Assembly: GCA_030278955.1 (NCBI GenBank)
Contig: JAOANR010000001.1
Span: forward strand, 40,698,890 to 40,762,889
Origin: Hygrophila difformis
Lineage: Eukaryota; Streptophyta; Magnoliopsida; Lamiales; Acanthaceae
Direction: 5' to 3'
DNA length: 64,000 nt
The translations under genes and the position numbers were made by a program. The notes beneath the pieces are model-generated. The model was not told where the DNA came from and made no database searches. It worked only from the letters and a program-made list of their open reading frames with translations. How positions within the stretch are numbered: position 1 is the stretch's first letter; each line of letters opens with the position of its first letter. This document shows positions 10,913 through 22,099 of this stretch, piece by piece.

Positions 10913-11248
10913 ATGGCTAGTCAAGACATGATGCAGTTGATGGTCAGGATGATGAGCGTTCATCTCGATTCCCACCAAACCCTAGAGCAGATGAAGTATC
11001 GTATGGCTCAATTGGAGGCCAATTTACATCACATGGGCAACTTGAGAGAGGCGGATCATCACCGCATAAACCAACTCGAGCGCCAAGTCCAAACCCTCAC
11101 TACACAAAACCTAATACTAAAGGAATACATCGATGCCCACGGGCAAGATTTAAACACTATCTTTGACGACCTACTACCGCCGAGTTCGGAGGAGGAAGAT
11201 CCGGAGGAAGATCCTGCTACCCCGCCGAGAGACGTCATGAGGCACTAG
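10913..11248 (+). CDS. Small coiled-coil ORF upstream of gag
   Basis: A 111-residue frame between the leader repeats and gag-pol. Residues about 1-80 are rich in Met, Leu, Gln, His and Glu, with heptad-like spacing (QMKYRMAQLEANL, INQLERQVQTL), so a coiled coil is likely. The C-terminal 30 residues are strongly acidic and Pro-rich (SSEEEDPEEDPATPP). I recognise no enzymatic motif. It is separated from the gag-pol Met (11511) by about 260 bp containing stops, so it would be made independently. Ty3/gypsy elements normally begin with gag. It could be an extra structural or regulatory protein, or a chance frame; codon-level conservation in other copies would decide. Function unknown. Confidence 0.5.
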   Translation: MASQDMMQLMVRMMSVHLDSHQTLEQMKYRMAQLEANLHHMGNLREADHHRINQLERQVQTLTTQNLILKEYIDAHGQDLNTIFDDLLPPSSEEEDPEEDPATPPRDVMRH

Positions 11249-11510
11249 AGATTCTACTGTTAGACATTGTTTTGCTAGAAAAATATTTCTACTTTTGTAC
11301 TAAAATTTCTTTCGAGGAAATAAAATGCCCGATTTATTTGGTTTAAATCAAAACAAACAAAACAAAATAAAATAAAACCTCGAAGCATACGATGCTCCTT
11401 AGTTCGAACAAAGCACCACGTGCTAAATTACTACACACATATACATTCATACAAATTGCTTAGACTATATGCTAAATTCATCAGTCCTAAACTATCCTAT
11501 TTGTACCAGA

Positions 11511-14500
11511 ATGGCACCCAGAGGAAGAGGAAGAGGCAGAGCCCAACCTGCTCCCCAAACCACTACTGAAACACCTACTGAAACACCACCAAACGTCACC
11601 GAACCAAACCAACCTGATGAGGAACAACCCCAAGGTGCGCAGGACGCCCCCGCACCGAACAATGTGGGCGATCGTCTTAGGACGATAGAGGAAGTGTTGA
11701 TTGCGCTCGGAAACGCGCAAGTCAACCAGGGTCAAGCTGCGGCGGTACCTCCGCCCCAAGCTCGCCCTAACTACCTGGCGATGGTGAATCCCTACCAGCC
11801 GCCCCACTATGCTGGTGAGGAGGATCCAGCTAAACTGGAGGAATGGATCCGGACTTTCGACAAGCTGCTGGGAGCGGTCAAATGTCCGGAAGGAGAGAGG
11901 GTACATGTCGCTTCATACTACTTGGGAGGCGAAGCTGATGACTGGTGGCAAGCAACGCAAGCCAAACTAACTGAAGATGACGAGCCTTACTCGTGGATGG
12001 AGATGATGGAACTACTCAGGGATCGATTCTATCCCTTGAGTACCAAAGCTGCCATGTACGAAGAATTCCTGTCGTTGAAGCAAGGAAGCCAAACGGTGCA
12101 GGAATACTACACCCGCTTCAAGGAGCTGGTGAGGTTCGCACCAAGGCTAGTACCTACTGATACGGAAAAGGCACAGAAGTTCGAGATGGGACTGAACCTG
12201 TCTGTGCGCGAAGTGATCGCGGGAGTACACTACCCCGATTTGCAAGCCGTATACGATCGCGCTGTAGCGGTAGCACGCGTGCAGCAGCTGAAAAGAAGGG
12301 TGAGTGGGGAGTCCAGCAGGGGTCCTCAAGACAAGAGAAGCCGAGACTCGAGAAACGATAACAACGCTGGAAGGAACGAGCAGCGCAGAGGGTCGAATAG
12401 GCCCCAACAAAACAACACGGGAAGGAGGTTTAATCAAGAAGATCCGGTACCGCCTTGCCCGCGATGTGGACGACCACATCTGGCAAGGGGATGCCCGCAA
12501 CAAGGCGCTTGTTACCGATGCGGTCGAATGGGTCACGTTCGACGGGAATGTCGAACTAGGCTCGAGAACATAACAAAGAGGGACGATTTGGTCGCAGGGC
12601 AAGAACAGCCTCAAAACCAAAACGGGCGAAATGGCAATAACCAAGGGTACAGACCCCCTCAAAATAGGCCGCAAAACCAGAACCAGAACCAACGACCTCC
12701 GCCCCCACAGAATCAAAACCAGCAACAAAATCAGCAGCCGAATGCGAATCAGCAAGGCAATCAGGGACGCCCTATGGGGAGGCTGAACGTGGTGAACCAA
12801 GCGGACGTGCCTGCGCAAGGAGAAGTGATGGCAGGTACATTTCACGTTTTGAATACACCCCTTAGAGTTTTATTTGATTCCGGAGCTAGTTGCTCAATTA
12901 TAGCATCAAGGATAGTGCCTGAGTTAGATCTACCTAAGTGCGAGAGAATTAGCTTAGGAATTCAATTGCCTTCTGGAGAAGTAGTGTCTTGCTCTAAACG
13001 ATACAACGGAATTCCTATAGTGATAAAGAACGTAGAATTCTTCGCGAACTTGGTAGAATTTAACTTAAGAGACTTTGACATCATACTGGGGATGGATTGG
13101 CTATCCCAGTATAAAGCGGTGATCGAATGCCAAAAGCAAAAGATCACCTTGTCAAAAAGTAGGGGAAAGAGAGTTATCTTTTACCCTCAGCCCCCTAAGA
13201 AAAGTAACAAAATCGTTAGTGCACTTAAACTAAGTAACTTGATGCGTAAGGGGTATGAACTATATGCGTGCTATGTGCACAACCTTGAGGCGGAAGAAAA
13301 CAAGGTTGATAGCATACCAGTGGTAAGAGAATACCCGGACGTATTCCCTGAAGACGTTCCGGGCATGCCACCTGAGAGAGATCTCGAATTCACGATAGAT
13401 CTCATTCCGGGGACAGAGCCTGTCTCAAAAGCTCCGTACCGGATGGCACCACTGGAAATGAAGGAGTTAAAGGAACAACTCGAGGAGCTATTGGGAAAAG
13501 GTTACATAAGACCGAGTACGTCCCCTTGGGGAGCACCGGTTTTATTTGTCAAGAAGAAAGACGGAGGACTACGTCTTTGCATAGATTACCGAGGACTAAA
13601 CCAAGTGACCATTAAGAATAAATACCCCCTACCGAGAATAGAGGATCTGTTTGATCAACTGAAGGGAGCTTCAGTATTCTCGAAGATCGATTTGCGATCT
13701 GGGTATCATCAATTGAGGATTGCCGAGAAGGACATTCCAAAGACGGCGTTTCGAACACGATATGGCCATTACGAGTTCACAGTGTTATCCTTCGGGCTAA
13801 CAAATGCTCCGGCCATGTTCATGAATCTCATGAACAACGTGTTCCGAGAATTGTTAGATCAGTGCGTCGTAGTGTTCATCGACGACATCCTGATCTACTC
13901 GAAGAGCGAGGAGGAGCATGCGAAGCACTTACATCAAGTGTTGGAGATCCTGCGAAGAAACCAGCTATACGGCAAGCTGTCGAAATGTGACTTCTGGCTG
14001 AAAGAAGTGGCATTTCTCGGACACATAGTATCCGCTGATGGAGTATCAGTGGATCCGGCAAAAGTTTCTGCCGTAACTGAATGGGCAACTCCGAAAAGTC
14101 CAACGGAAATAAGGAGTTTCCTTGGATTAGCCGGATATTATAGACGATTCGTGAAGGACTTTTCAAGGATTGCACGTCCTTTGACCCAGCTACTTAAGAA
14201 AGGGGCAAAATACGAGTGGACCGAAGCATGTGAGACATCGTTTCAAGAGTTGAAGAAACGACTCACAACCACACCCGTATTAACACTACCATCAGAGAAT
14301 GGTGACTTCGAAGTATATAGCGATGCTTCAAAGGAAGGGTTAGGTTGTGTTTTGATGCAAGACTCGAGAGTCGTAGCCTATGCATCACGCCAACTAAAAC
14401 CTCACGAGGAAAATTATCCGACACATGACCTGGAGTTGGCAGCGGTCGTTTTCGCTCTAAAGATATGGAGACATTATCTTTATGGGCGGAAGTGTCGAAT

Positions 14501-14837
14501 GTTCACCGACCACAAGAGCTTGAAATATATATTCACTCAGAAGGAGTTGAATCTGAGACAGCGAAGGTGGTTGGAACTTATTAAAGACTACGATTTAGAG
14601 ATAGCATACCACGAGGGGAAAGCGAATGTGGTAGCCGATGCCCTAAGTCGGAAAACCCAACACGTGACAAACTCGTTGGTAATTCCGCCGGCATTGTACA
14701 TGGATTTGGCAAAGTTGGAGTTAGAACTTGTGCATCCTGGCACAATGAGAGAAACGGTCAATGCCATGGTCGTAGAAACCCAATATTGGACGAGATTCGA
14801 CTCGCTCAACCGGGCGATCCGAAACTCGAGAAGATAA
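11511..14837 (+). CDS. Gypsy gag-pol, 5' part: Gag, protease, RT, RNase H
   Basis: The frame is open from 11469, but the likely start is the ATG at 11511, which opens a basic GRGRGRAQ region. Residue numbers here count from 11469. A retrotransposon Gag domain lies at about 110-275 ([24 protein letters not shown]). Two Cys/His groups follow, the second a CCHC knuckle [14 protein letters not shown] at about 348-361. Protease has LFDSGAS with D470. RT contains [12 protein letters not shown] and FIDDILIYS with the D805-D806 pair. RNase H starts at EVYSDAS (D952). The frame then runs into a stop at 14837, just short of integrase. Integrase continues in the frame beginning about 14786, so a single-base-class indel has split an ordinary continuous gag-pol. 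The rest of the protein is well preserved, in keeping with the young LTRs. Confidence 0.95.
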   Translation: MAPRGRGRGRAQPAPQTTTETPTETPPNVTEPNQPDEEQPQGAQDAPAPNNVGDRLRTIEEVLIALGNAQVNQGQAAAVPPPQARPNYLAMVNPYQPPHYAGEEDPAKLEEWIRTFDKLLGAVKCPEGERVHVASYYLGGEADDWWQATQAKLTEDDEPYSWMEMMELLRDRFYPLSTKAAMYEEFLSLKQGSQTVQEYYTRFKELVRFAPRLVPTDTEKAQKFEMGLNLSVREVIAGVHYPDLQAVYDRAVAVARVQQLKRRVSGESSRGPQDKRSRDSRNDNNAGRNEQRRGSNRPQQNNTGRRFNQEDPVPPCPRCGRPHLARGCPQQGACYRCGRMGHVRRECRTRLENITKRDDLVAGQEQPQNQNGRNGNNQGYRPPQNRPQNQNQNQRPPPPQNQNQQQNQQPNANQQGNQGRPMGRLNVVNQADVPAQGEVMAGTFHVLNTPLRVLFDSGASCSIIASRIVPELDLPKCERISLGIQLPSGEVVSCSKRYNGIPIVIKNVEFFANLVEFNLRDFDIILGMDWLSQYKAVIECQKQKITLSKSRGKRVIFYPQPPKKSNKIVSALKLSNLMRKGYELYACYVHNLEAEENKVDSIPVVREYPDVFPEDVPGMPPERDLEFTIDLIPGTEPVSKAPYRMAPLEMKELKEQLEELLGKGYIRPSTSPWGAPVLFVKKKDGGLRLCIDYRGLNQVTIKNKYPLPRIEDLFDQLKGASVFSKIDLRSGYHQLRIAEKDIPKTAFRTRYGHYEFTVLSFGLTNAPAMFMNLMNNVFRELLDQCVVVFIDDILIYSKSEEEHAKHLHQVLEILRRNQLYGKLSKCDFWLKEVAFLGHIVSADGVSVDPAKVSAVTEWATPKSPTEIRSFLGLAGYYRRFVKDFSRIARPLTQLLKKGAKYEWTEACETSFQELKKRLTTTPVLTLPSENGDFEVYSDASKEGLGCVLMQDSRVVAYASRQLKPHEENYPTHDLELAAVVFALKIWRHYLYGRKCRMFTDHKSLKYIFTQKELNLRQRRWLELIKDYDLEIAYHEGKANVVADALSRKTQHVTNSLVIPPALYMDLAKLELELVHPGTMRETVNAMVVETQYWTRFDSLNRAIRNSRR

Positions 14838-16240
14838 AAGAGTATATTGCCGAAGGAAAGGCAATAGGATTTGCTGTCCACGAGGATGGAAGCATCCGTT
14901 TCAAAGGTAGATGGTGTGTGCCTCTTAAATGTGCCGAGTTGAAGCAAAGGTTGATGGAGGAAGGGCACAACACGCCATATTCCGTACATCCAGGAGGTGA
15001 CAAGCTATACAAAGATCTGAAGAAGATCTATTGGTGGCCGGGAATGAAGAAGGAAGTGGCACGTTTCGTGGCGAGATGTCTCACCTGCCAAAAGGTTAAG
15101 GCAGTGCGACATAAACCCTTAGGATTGATGCAACCACTAGAGATTCCAAGTTGGAAGTGGGATAGCATCTCAATGGACTTTGTCTCGGGATTACCCCGAT
15201 CACCTAAAGGCATGAATAAGATTTGGGTGATTGTGGATAGGCTAACGAAGACAGCCATATTTATCCCAATGAAAGACACGTGGACTATGGACCAATTGGC
15301 CCGAGCCTACATTGATAATGTGGTACGACGGCATGGAGTACCACACGATATCATTTCCGATAGAGACAGTAGGTTTGTCTCTCATTTCTGGACGGAGTTA
15401 CAAAAAGCTCTCGGTACTCAAATCAAAATGAGCACCGCATTCCACCCGATGACGGATGGACAAACCGAGAGAACAATCCAAACACTAGAAGACATGCTGA
15501 GAGCATGCGTGTTGGAGTTCAAAGGAAATTGGGAATCTCATTTACCCTTGATTGAGTTTTCCTATAACAATAGTTACCATGCGAGTATTGGCATGGCACC
15601 TTTCGATGCATTGTATGGACGAAAGTGCCGAAGCCCTTTGAGCTGGGAAGAAAATGATAAGTCCGTGGTAGTGGGACCACAACTTATCGAAGACATGGCT
15701 CAACAAATCAAAGTGATTCAAGGGAAGATGAAAGCCGCACAAGACCGTCAAAAGAGTTATGCCGACGTGAGACGACGAGACCTAGAATTTCAAGTGGGAG
15801 ATAGGGTCATGCTAAAGATATCACCCATGAAGGGGGTGATGCGCTTTGGCAAACGAGGGAAGTTAAGTCCGCGATACATAGGACCTTACGAAATTCTAGA
15901 ACGAGTCGGAACTCTAGCCTACCGATTGGCTTTACCGCCACACTTAGATAGAGTTCATAATGTCTTCCATGTCTCACAACTAAAGAAGTATGTGCCGGAC
16001 CCGACACATGTACTTCAACCGGAGATAATTGAGCTCGATGAAGATTTGACTTACGAAGAAGTCCCAGTGCGTATTCTCGATACTAAGGAACGAGTAACGA
16101 GGAACAAAACCATCAAAATGATCAAGGTTCTTTGGTCAAATCACGAAAGTGAGACGGCAACTTGGGAAGTAGAATCCGACATGAGAGAACGATACCCGAC
16201 ATTGTTCCAAACCGATTCCGACACAGTTATGGGGACATAA
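14786..16240 (+). CDS. Gypsy gag-pol, 3' part: integrase with chromodomain
   Basis: This frame overlaps the end of the upstream gag-pol frame by about 50 bp and starts at a TTG, so it is a continuation and not an independent gene. The N-terminal zinc-binding HHCC module includes H and C residues in [14 protein letters not shown] and CLTCQK. The catalytic core has D in [12 protein letters not shown] in [10 protein letters not shown] and E in [12 protein letters not shown], the DDE triad. [11 protein letters not shown] / [14 protein letters not shown] stretch follows, typical of gypsy integrase. The C-terminus ([33 protein letters not shown]) is a chromodomain, which in chromoviruses steers integration to heterochromatin. 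The protein would lack its normal fusion to RT unless a -1 shift occurs; plant chromoviruses usually have one ORF, so mutation is the simpler reading. Confidence 0.94.
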   Translation: MDEIRLAQPGDPKLEKIKEYIAEGKAIGFAVHEDGSIRFKGRWCVPLKCAELKQRLMEEGHNTPYSVHPGGDKLYKDLKKIYWWPGMKKEVARFVARCLTCQKVKAVRHKPLGLMQPLEIPSWKWDSISMDFVSGLPRSPKGMNKIWVIVDRLTKTAIFIPMKDTWTMDQLARAYIDNVVRRHGVPHDIISDRDSRFVSHFWTELQKALGTQIKMSTAFHPMTDGQTERTIQTLEDMLRACVLEFKGNWESHLPLIEFSYNNSYHASIGMAPFDALYGRKCRSPLSWEENDKSVVVGPQLIEDMAQQIKVIQGKMKAAQDRQKSYADVRRRDLEFQVGDRVMLKISPMKGVMRFGKRGKLSPRYIGPYEILERVGTLAYRLALPPHLDRVHNVFHVSQLKKYVPDPTHVLQPEIIELDEDLTYEEVPVRILDTKERVTRNKTIKMIKVLWSNHESETATWEVESDMRERYPTLFQTDSDTVMGT

Positions 16241-16250
16241 CTGCAATCTT

Positions 16251-16263
16251 AAGGGGGAGAGGA
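16251..16263 (+). other. Internal polypurine tract followed by an LTR-start-like sequence
   Basis: AAGGGGGAGAGGA is followed directly by TGTCATACCCCC, which resembles a gypsy LTR start, but the true LTR begins about 207 bp later. The intervening sequence carries CCGGGTACGTAGGCAGC and CTTCGAGGACGAAG, motifs common before gypsy 3' LTRs. It may be a second plus-strand primer or a remnant of an older LTR boundary. Confidence 0.5.
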
Positions 16264-16457
16264 TGTCATACCCCCTAATTTTTCGTGCATTTTTGTAAAC
16301 TTTTGAACTACGTTATGGCTTGATCCCTTTACCGGGTACGTAGGCAGCTTAGAAGTTTTAACTCTAAGTTCAGTCACAACATAACAAAACAAACACAAGA
16401 CCCTTAGCACGAGACGAGAAAAGCCGAAACACAACTTCGAGGACGAAGTTGATTCTT

Positions 16458-16470
16458 AAGGAGGGTAGAC
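16458..16470 (+). other. Polypurine tract adjacent to the 3' LTR
   Basis: AAGGAGGGTAGAC abuts TGTAATACC at 16471. By position this is the plus-strand priming site. Confidence 0.8.
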
Positions 16471-19070
16471 TGTAATACCCGAGAATTTTCCAACATAAAA
16501 TAAAACAATAATTAAATAAATAAATAATAAATAAAATAAATACTCTAATAAATAAACAAATCCAGCAAATAAAAGAAATAAATAAATATAAGGAAATGAG
16601 AAATGAGATTTTTACTTAAAAAGGAATTAAAGGAATTTAATTCAATAAAAGGATGGATAAATGGTACACCAAAACCCGACACTAATGAACTCGAGTATTC
16701 GAGTCCAAAACATCCAATTAGACTCGAGCGGAAATTTAGAGAGAAAGTATGAACCCGAAGATACCCCGGGAATCGGAATTCGGGAGCATAGAGGGATAGA
16801 AACCCGAAAGAGAGGCGGAAACGCACGACGGATCGCACGACCCGCCCGGACCGAAGTCCAGGCGAAGTCGGCGCGGTGGCCGCGCGGTGGAAGGGCTTCA
16901 GCGCGCCACGACCGCGCCAACCCACAGATTTGGTTGTTGCGTGAATCTCTCACCCGAACGCGGATTTTTCGACTTTCGGTTGAACACCTCTCGACTCCAG
17001 AGTTCTAGGTCGGCCGTGGACGCCCTAGGGACTTAGAATTCTATAAATAAGCCCCTTGGGAGCCCCGAACAAGTTTACGAAACCCTAAAGCATTCTATAC
17101 GCTCGAAACCCTAAATCCGGAGTCGTCGGAGGCACGAAACCAAGACGAACGCTGTTGGACGAGTTCTCTACAGATCTCTATAGTCGTGGTAAGTCTCGGT
17201 CCAATCTCTATTCAATAAACGATTCGAAAACGAATCCTAATCATCTCCTTTTTCTTTCTACACCCCCGTATCGAATCTAGATCGTAGAACCCGACGAACG
17301 GAGAGGAGAAACGGTGATCTGGAAGCCACGCCTCCGAATTGGACATTCCCGACGTTCATAGATACTGTAAGTTAACCTTACATGGTTTTGGGAGATTTTA
17401 AAACATTCGAAACCTAAAAGATTTGACAAGAATCATAAATCTGTCCACTTTTGTTTTCCTACCGACGCAACAGAATTGTTGAATTTTTCCGACCTTTAAA
17501 ACGAACTCAAACGGAAAAACTTAAAACATGAAAAACGTTCCTAAGACTTAGACCTAGCTACTGTAAAAATTTGAGAATTTTTGGAGTTGATTTAATATGT
17601 GAAAACCCGTCGAAACCGAACTGTTTGATTTTAGATCTTGAAATCTTGGACAGAACTTAGGAATGATCTTGATCACGTTTTTGACATAGGATCTAGGCTG
17701 TTTTAGATCTTTGGCCGAACATGAAAGTTGTAGATAAATGTCTTAAGATGATCCCTGTCAAATTTCATTAAATTTGGAGTTGAATTGATATGTTAGAACT
17801 TGAAATCTTTAAACTGTGACCTGTAAACTCGGACAGATTTCTTGTTATACAAAAATTAGCGTTTTTGACCTACTTAGGTATCTCGGATTGAAAAGGTTAA
17901 AACACGAAAGTTGTAGATCTTGATGTTTCCGAGTCAGATATGAAATTTTGGAATTTTTGGAATTAAATCTGATTTTAGACGAATTTTGGAGTAAACTGTG
18001 ATTTACCGAAACGAAATTTTGAAATCTTGTTGAAACATGGAATTAACCTTTAGGGTTGAAACGAATTGAGATATTGTTTCTAAATGAATACAATGGAAGT
18101 CAGATTTTAAAAACTAAATCCCCTTACAAACTTGATAAATTAAAATTAGGGGTGAGTGCTCTGCAGGGTGCCCCCTAACGATTCACTTCGTGCCGTAATG
18201 GACGATGGTGACCCCGCGCGCTATACTTGAAATGTGATATTGCCAAAACGGCGAAACTTAGAGCCTACACTCTCGTGAATATCCGTATGGGTTTCCCGAG
18301 GCTCCGGAGTGGTACTGGGTATGGCTGATACGGCTGCGGCCGCCGGGCTACCGGCTAAACTTGTTGACATCGCGATCTTTATCGTGAAACTTGAAATACC
18401 AAATCGGGAATGTAATGGGGATTCTAAATTAAATTAAACTAGATTAAATTATATTGTTGTCCAATTAAATTATTTAAATGCTTTATTTAAAATTATGGCT
18501 TTTATGATTTAATCATGTGATACGTGTCATTAAATAGAGCCTGAGATAGATTGTGCTATATGATATGGAGTATATGAAATCAAATATTATGTTATTATCA
18601 TGCTTTTGTTAAATTATTAAAGTTATGGCTTTTAAACCCTACGATCATGCATGTGTTAACTTACTCAGCAATTTTGCTGACCAAAACCATTTTTATTCCT
18701 TTCTTTACAGAATATGTGGAATGAGCATGTGTGAGCACGAATCATGCATGGGATTTTGGGAACTTTTATTTTGCTTTTAAATTTCGTACTTAGACTATAT
18801 TATGAACGGGCCTGTTTAACCCGTGTTTTGGCCATGTCGGCCCTATTTATATTTTCCGCTGCGATACTGTACTAAACTAAATATTTCCGCTGCGCTATGC
18901 TATTATTATTTTCGATTTATATTGTATGGGCTATTTTGAATGCTTTAAATATTTTAAACACTGCAATACCTAGCCTTGCATCTCTTTAGTAAGCTCGGAG
19001 AAACCGTGTCTTACTAGGGAGATGTGGCGGTGACATCCCGACCTGGGTTACCAAAAACCGGGGTGTTACA
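16471..19070 (+). repeat. 3' LTR of the gypsy element
   Basis: 2600 bp, TGTAA...TTACA, differing from the 5' LTR by two substitutions and one 1-bp indel by eye. It is followed by the GCTTG target duplication at 19071-19075. Confidence 0.97.
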
Positions 19071-19075
19071 GCTTG

Positions 19076-20987
19076 GGGCAATGGAAGGATTTGAAACTAA
19101 CATACCATATTTTTGTGTTTATCTTTTTCAGGTGATGTTGCTATGGCGACCGGGGGGCAATCAAGATGATAGTGCGAAGATTTTAAATTCTAATGCTGTT
19201 AGCTCAACGCTTAAATTCATTGGTTGATAGCTTCAGATTAAGATGACTGCTACGCTATTCGGGGTCTGTGACATATCGGCATAGGATAGGAGGCTGGAAG
19301 TTGAGAGCATGAACCAGGTTATTGGAAAATTTGGGGTGTCAAAGTAGAAAAGCTGGTCCGCTATTCGTGCTGGTGTTGGCATCAACTCGACGCTGATGAG
19401 GTATTTGTTGAGGCTGTGGAGAGCTTCGGTTGATGACACATAGATACGAGATGGGAGCCATACGAGAAGACTGAAGTAAGGATGGCTGTTACTACCGTGC
19501 TGACGTGACCGAGATCAGTTCTCTTGATGATGCACAGAGACTGCAGATTAATCCTTTCTGATATACTCAACTGGTGAGAGTCAAGGATTGAGCTTCTTCG
19601 GATGAGTGCAAAGGTGATGTCCACTTTCACAATCTTTGAATTTGCTTTATTACACGGTTGAACCTGCTCTCTTTCAGTTCGGCGCATCGAACGATAAGGA
19701 CACTTGACATTCCCTTGTCCTTAATTGTTTATTGAACTATGTCCTAATTTTGATTTGAACTCTATACCCCCTTCTTCCCATGTGATCCATGATGTGCTAT
19801 GGTTTGCTCTTATTTGTTCACCGTAATTCCGTCCTATTGCCCCACCATATTAGTCCTCTCGGCCATTGGAAACTTCAGGCTCTATCTATGCATCCCCACA
19901 AAGATCTTTTCGTGTTGCAAATTAGGAGTAATGAGTTTTTGAGTGCTGGTTGATCTAGAAGTGTAAGAAAGGGTCCCTAACAATCTTGGAATTGGGTTTG
20001 TCATGTTTGATGGGTGAATAGAACGGTTGGAAGAAATGTTGATGCTGCACAATTGTGTTGGATTGATTTGAGTAGACGGGAACCCCTTGGAAAAGAGAAG
20101 TAAAAAAAAAAGAGGAAAAAAAAAGAGAAAAAAAAAGGAAAAAAAGAAAAAGAAAAAAAAAAAAAAGGGGGCAAGAAAGGAAATCTGAATCTGAAGCAGG
20201 GAAAAGGGGTACTCGGTCTTCATTAAAGGGTTGGCTACCATAGGTAAAGTACCTTGATCATAGTTTGGAAGATGAAATAGAATTGAGAAAGAGTGTTTTG
20301 TGAGCTTACTTGTATAATGTTTTGTGTTATGGCAACACTTGTATTATGATATGGCAACACTTGTATAATGTTTCGAAGCCTTCTGTTTGAGGTCAGTATT
20401 CGCAACACGGATTGATTCCTTTGTGGGCAATGCACAGATGGTCCCTTATTTTCCATAACCTGATACCTCTACCCGACCTCCAGCCATGCAGTTTTCTTTA
20501 ATTCTGTCCTATTGTTTCGACCTGATACCTCTACCCGACCTCCAGCCATGCCGTATTCTTCAATCCTGTCCTATTGTTTCGATGCTCCCGATTTGATCCC
20601 TAAGCAGGGGAAAAGTGTTCTTTGGAAGCAAGTTCAAAGATTGCCTCTTAAAACATCTGTGGAGCTCTCTTTGCCTGCACACTTTGACTGCATTAAGTTT
20701 ATGACATTTGTTGATGGTTGGCATTGGTTGGCATAAAGGGCCAACAGGAAAGACTTGATCCCTAACTAGGGGATGCTGTTCATTGGGAATTTGTAAGCTA
20801 GATAGTTGGTGAAAGTAGCAGTTTGATGATGAAAGGTCTTGTAACGAGATGTGTGATAATGGGCGAATGCTTGCCCCTGTTGCTGCCTACTTGAGATAGC
20901 TATTTTCGTTGGGATGACATTGGCTATCCGTACTTTGGGTCTGTAAGATTACTCTGGATTTTGTATGGAATAAAATGTTGTTTCCCC
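19076..20987 (+). other. Presumed LINE 3' region downstream of the gypsy insertion
   Basis: No long ORF. It continues the sequence interrupted at 7896 and ends with AATAAA (20969), then a 17-A tail. It includes a purine-rich run (20098-20170), a small ATGGCAACACTTGTAT repeat (about 20309-20370) and a 62-bp tandem duplication (20459-20582). It could instead belong to an older unrelated sequence into which the LINE inserted. Confidence 0.5.
20459..20582 (+). repeat. 62-bp tandem duplication
   Basis: Two adjacent copies (20459-20520 and 20521-20582) begin CCTGATACCTCTACCCGACC and end CCTATTGTTTCGA, with a few mismatches in the middle. Confidence 0.9.
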
Positions 20988-21004
20988 AAAAAAAAAAAAA
21001 AAAA

Positions 21005-21440
21005 GATAAAAATAAAGAAAAAACAAAGAAAAGGAAAAAAAAAAGAAAGGAAAAACTGAGAAAAAACGGAAAAACCCTAAACCCTAGCTTAGTCCGCCTA
21101 AACCCTAAACCCTAACTTGGTCCGCTTATATTATTGTGTGGACCAAGTGGGTAGTCCAGACGAAGTCCTTCACTCTAATCATGTTTAGTAATTAAAGCCT
21201 TGGTCCGTTCTTTTTGTTTGGTCCGGTACGAGTCAAGCGTCCGGTCCAAGGCTTTTTGGTCTTTTCGGTTAAAAAACTGACGTCTATAAAGCGGCGGGTA
21301 GAAAAGTTATATGGCATCTCTGACAGGTCAACAGAGACCTTTCGTGAATTGGAAATATAATATGATAGGTGGTTCGAAGGGAATATATAGGGATTTTAGA
21401 AGATTCTATAGCCTTTATGTCCATTTTTACTTCAATAATT
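21005..21440 (+). promoter_or_regulatory. Orphan promoter-like region with telo-boxes and TATA
   Basis: Two pairs of AAACCCTAAACCCTA units (about 21072-21086 and 21099-21114) are embedded in a duplicated unit of about 30 bp that also contains GTCCGC. An inverted pair AGCCTTGGTCCG / CGGTCCAAGGCT lies at about 21197-21252, and CTATAAAGC at about 21285. Telo-boxes plus TATA are typical of plant promoters for growth-related genes, but no ORF follows. It may be a promoter remnant or a short interstitial telomeric trace. Confidence 0.4.
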
Positions 21441-21441
21441 A

Positions 21442-21710
21442 TACTCCCTCCCTTCGCGAAATATGACTCGTTTCTTTAGGGCACGAATGCACGATAATTT
21501 AGGTGGTGGGTTTAGTGGTTAAAGTGTGGTGTAAGTATTTGTATTCAAAATTTTGATGAATTTTGACTTAGTTTATTGTTTAACTTTAACTTAATATTAT
21601 GATAATGATTTAATTAGAAAAAAAATATTCAAGTTTGGTCTTGTTAGAATCGTTTAGGCATCTAGTTTTAGAATATATATATATTATATAATTTTTATTT
21701 GTACCCATTT
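21442..21710 (+). mobile_element. Stowaway-type MITE, one end only
   Basis: TATACTCCCTCCCTTCGCG followed by TTTAGGGCACGAATG and a TTTAGTGGTTAAAGTG stretch parallels the reverse complement of the right arm of the complete MITE at 22248-22700. No matching second end is seen, so the element is truncated or decayed. Confidence 0.55.
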
Positions 21711-22099
21711 TGAAATATGAAGAATTAAAGAAATGCAAGGGATTTTAGACATTTGTACACTTTGCTTTTGTTCTATTTATCACAAATTTTGGTATTTAAC
21801 ACAAATTTTCCCTTTAAAAAAGACTAATTAATGTTGAAATATGTACTTTTATTTGTTTGCAAAATTGTAAATTATGCTAATGTTTATTGAACTGCTTTGA
21901 CTTCAATTTTTATCGTAGTTATATAAGTTAAAATGTGGTCAAGTGGAATCTTATTAGATTCGTCTCGTTTGGTAGTTTTTAAACATTCAACTTTTAAATT
22001 TTTTACTTATATCGAGCTTATTAATTATTAAAATGTGTATTAGATTGCGTGCATTGGTTTGCGCGCTCAAATTTAATAATAAAACATTAAAGTGCTTTA

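Larger units (their letters stand above)
7897..19070 (+). mobile_element. Ty3/gypsy chromovirus (Tekay/Del-like), very recent insertion
   Basis: An 11.17 kb element. Order: 5' LTR, tRNA-Met primer site, small coiled-coil ORF, gag, protease, RT, RNase H, integrase with C-terminal chromodomain, two polypurine tracts, 3' LTR. Domain order PR-RT-RH-INT defines Ty3/gypsy, and a chromodomain plus LTRs of about 2.6 kb suggests the Tekay/Del clade. Side-by-side reading of the LTRs shows only two substitutions (7979 c/t region and 9907 a/g region) and one single-A indel near 9335. The GCTTG duplication is perfect. It sits in the 3' region of the LINE that starts at 1430. One frameshift separates RNase H from integrase, so this copy would need help in trans to move. 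Confidence 0.96.
1428..21004 (+). mobile_element. L1-type LINE retrotransposon, interrupted by a gypsy element
   Basis: Two ORFs in L1 order: ORF1 with an RRM, then ORF2 with endonuclease, RT, zinc-binding region and RNase H. After ORF2 only about 110 bp remain before the gypsy element (7897-19070) with its GCTTG duplication. The sequence resuming at 19076 runs to AATAAA (20969-20974) and a 17-A tail at 20988-21004, which I take as the LINE 3' end. The 5' boundary is placed just before the ORF1 ATG. No target duplication was found because both flanks are A-rich. The 3' assignment is an inference: this 3' region would be about 2 kb, against 0.33 kb in the related LINE at 58501-64000. Confidence 0.7.

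Noticed and set aside
12147..12845. 232-codon frame antisense to gag
   Set aside because: Shadow of the Gag/zinc-knuckle coding region on the other strand.
21072..21114. True telomeric array
   Set aside because: Only two short doublets; far too few units.
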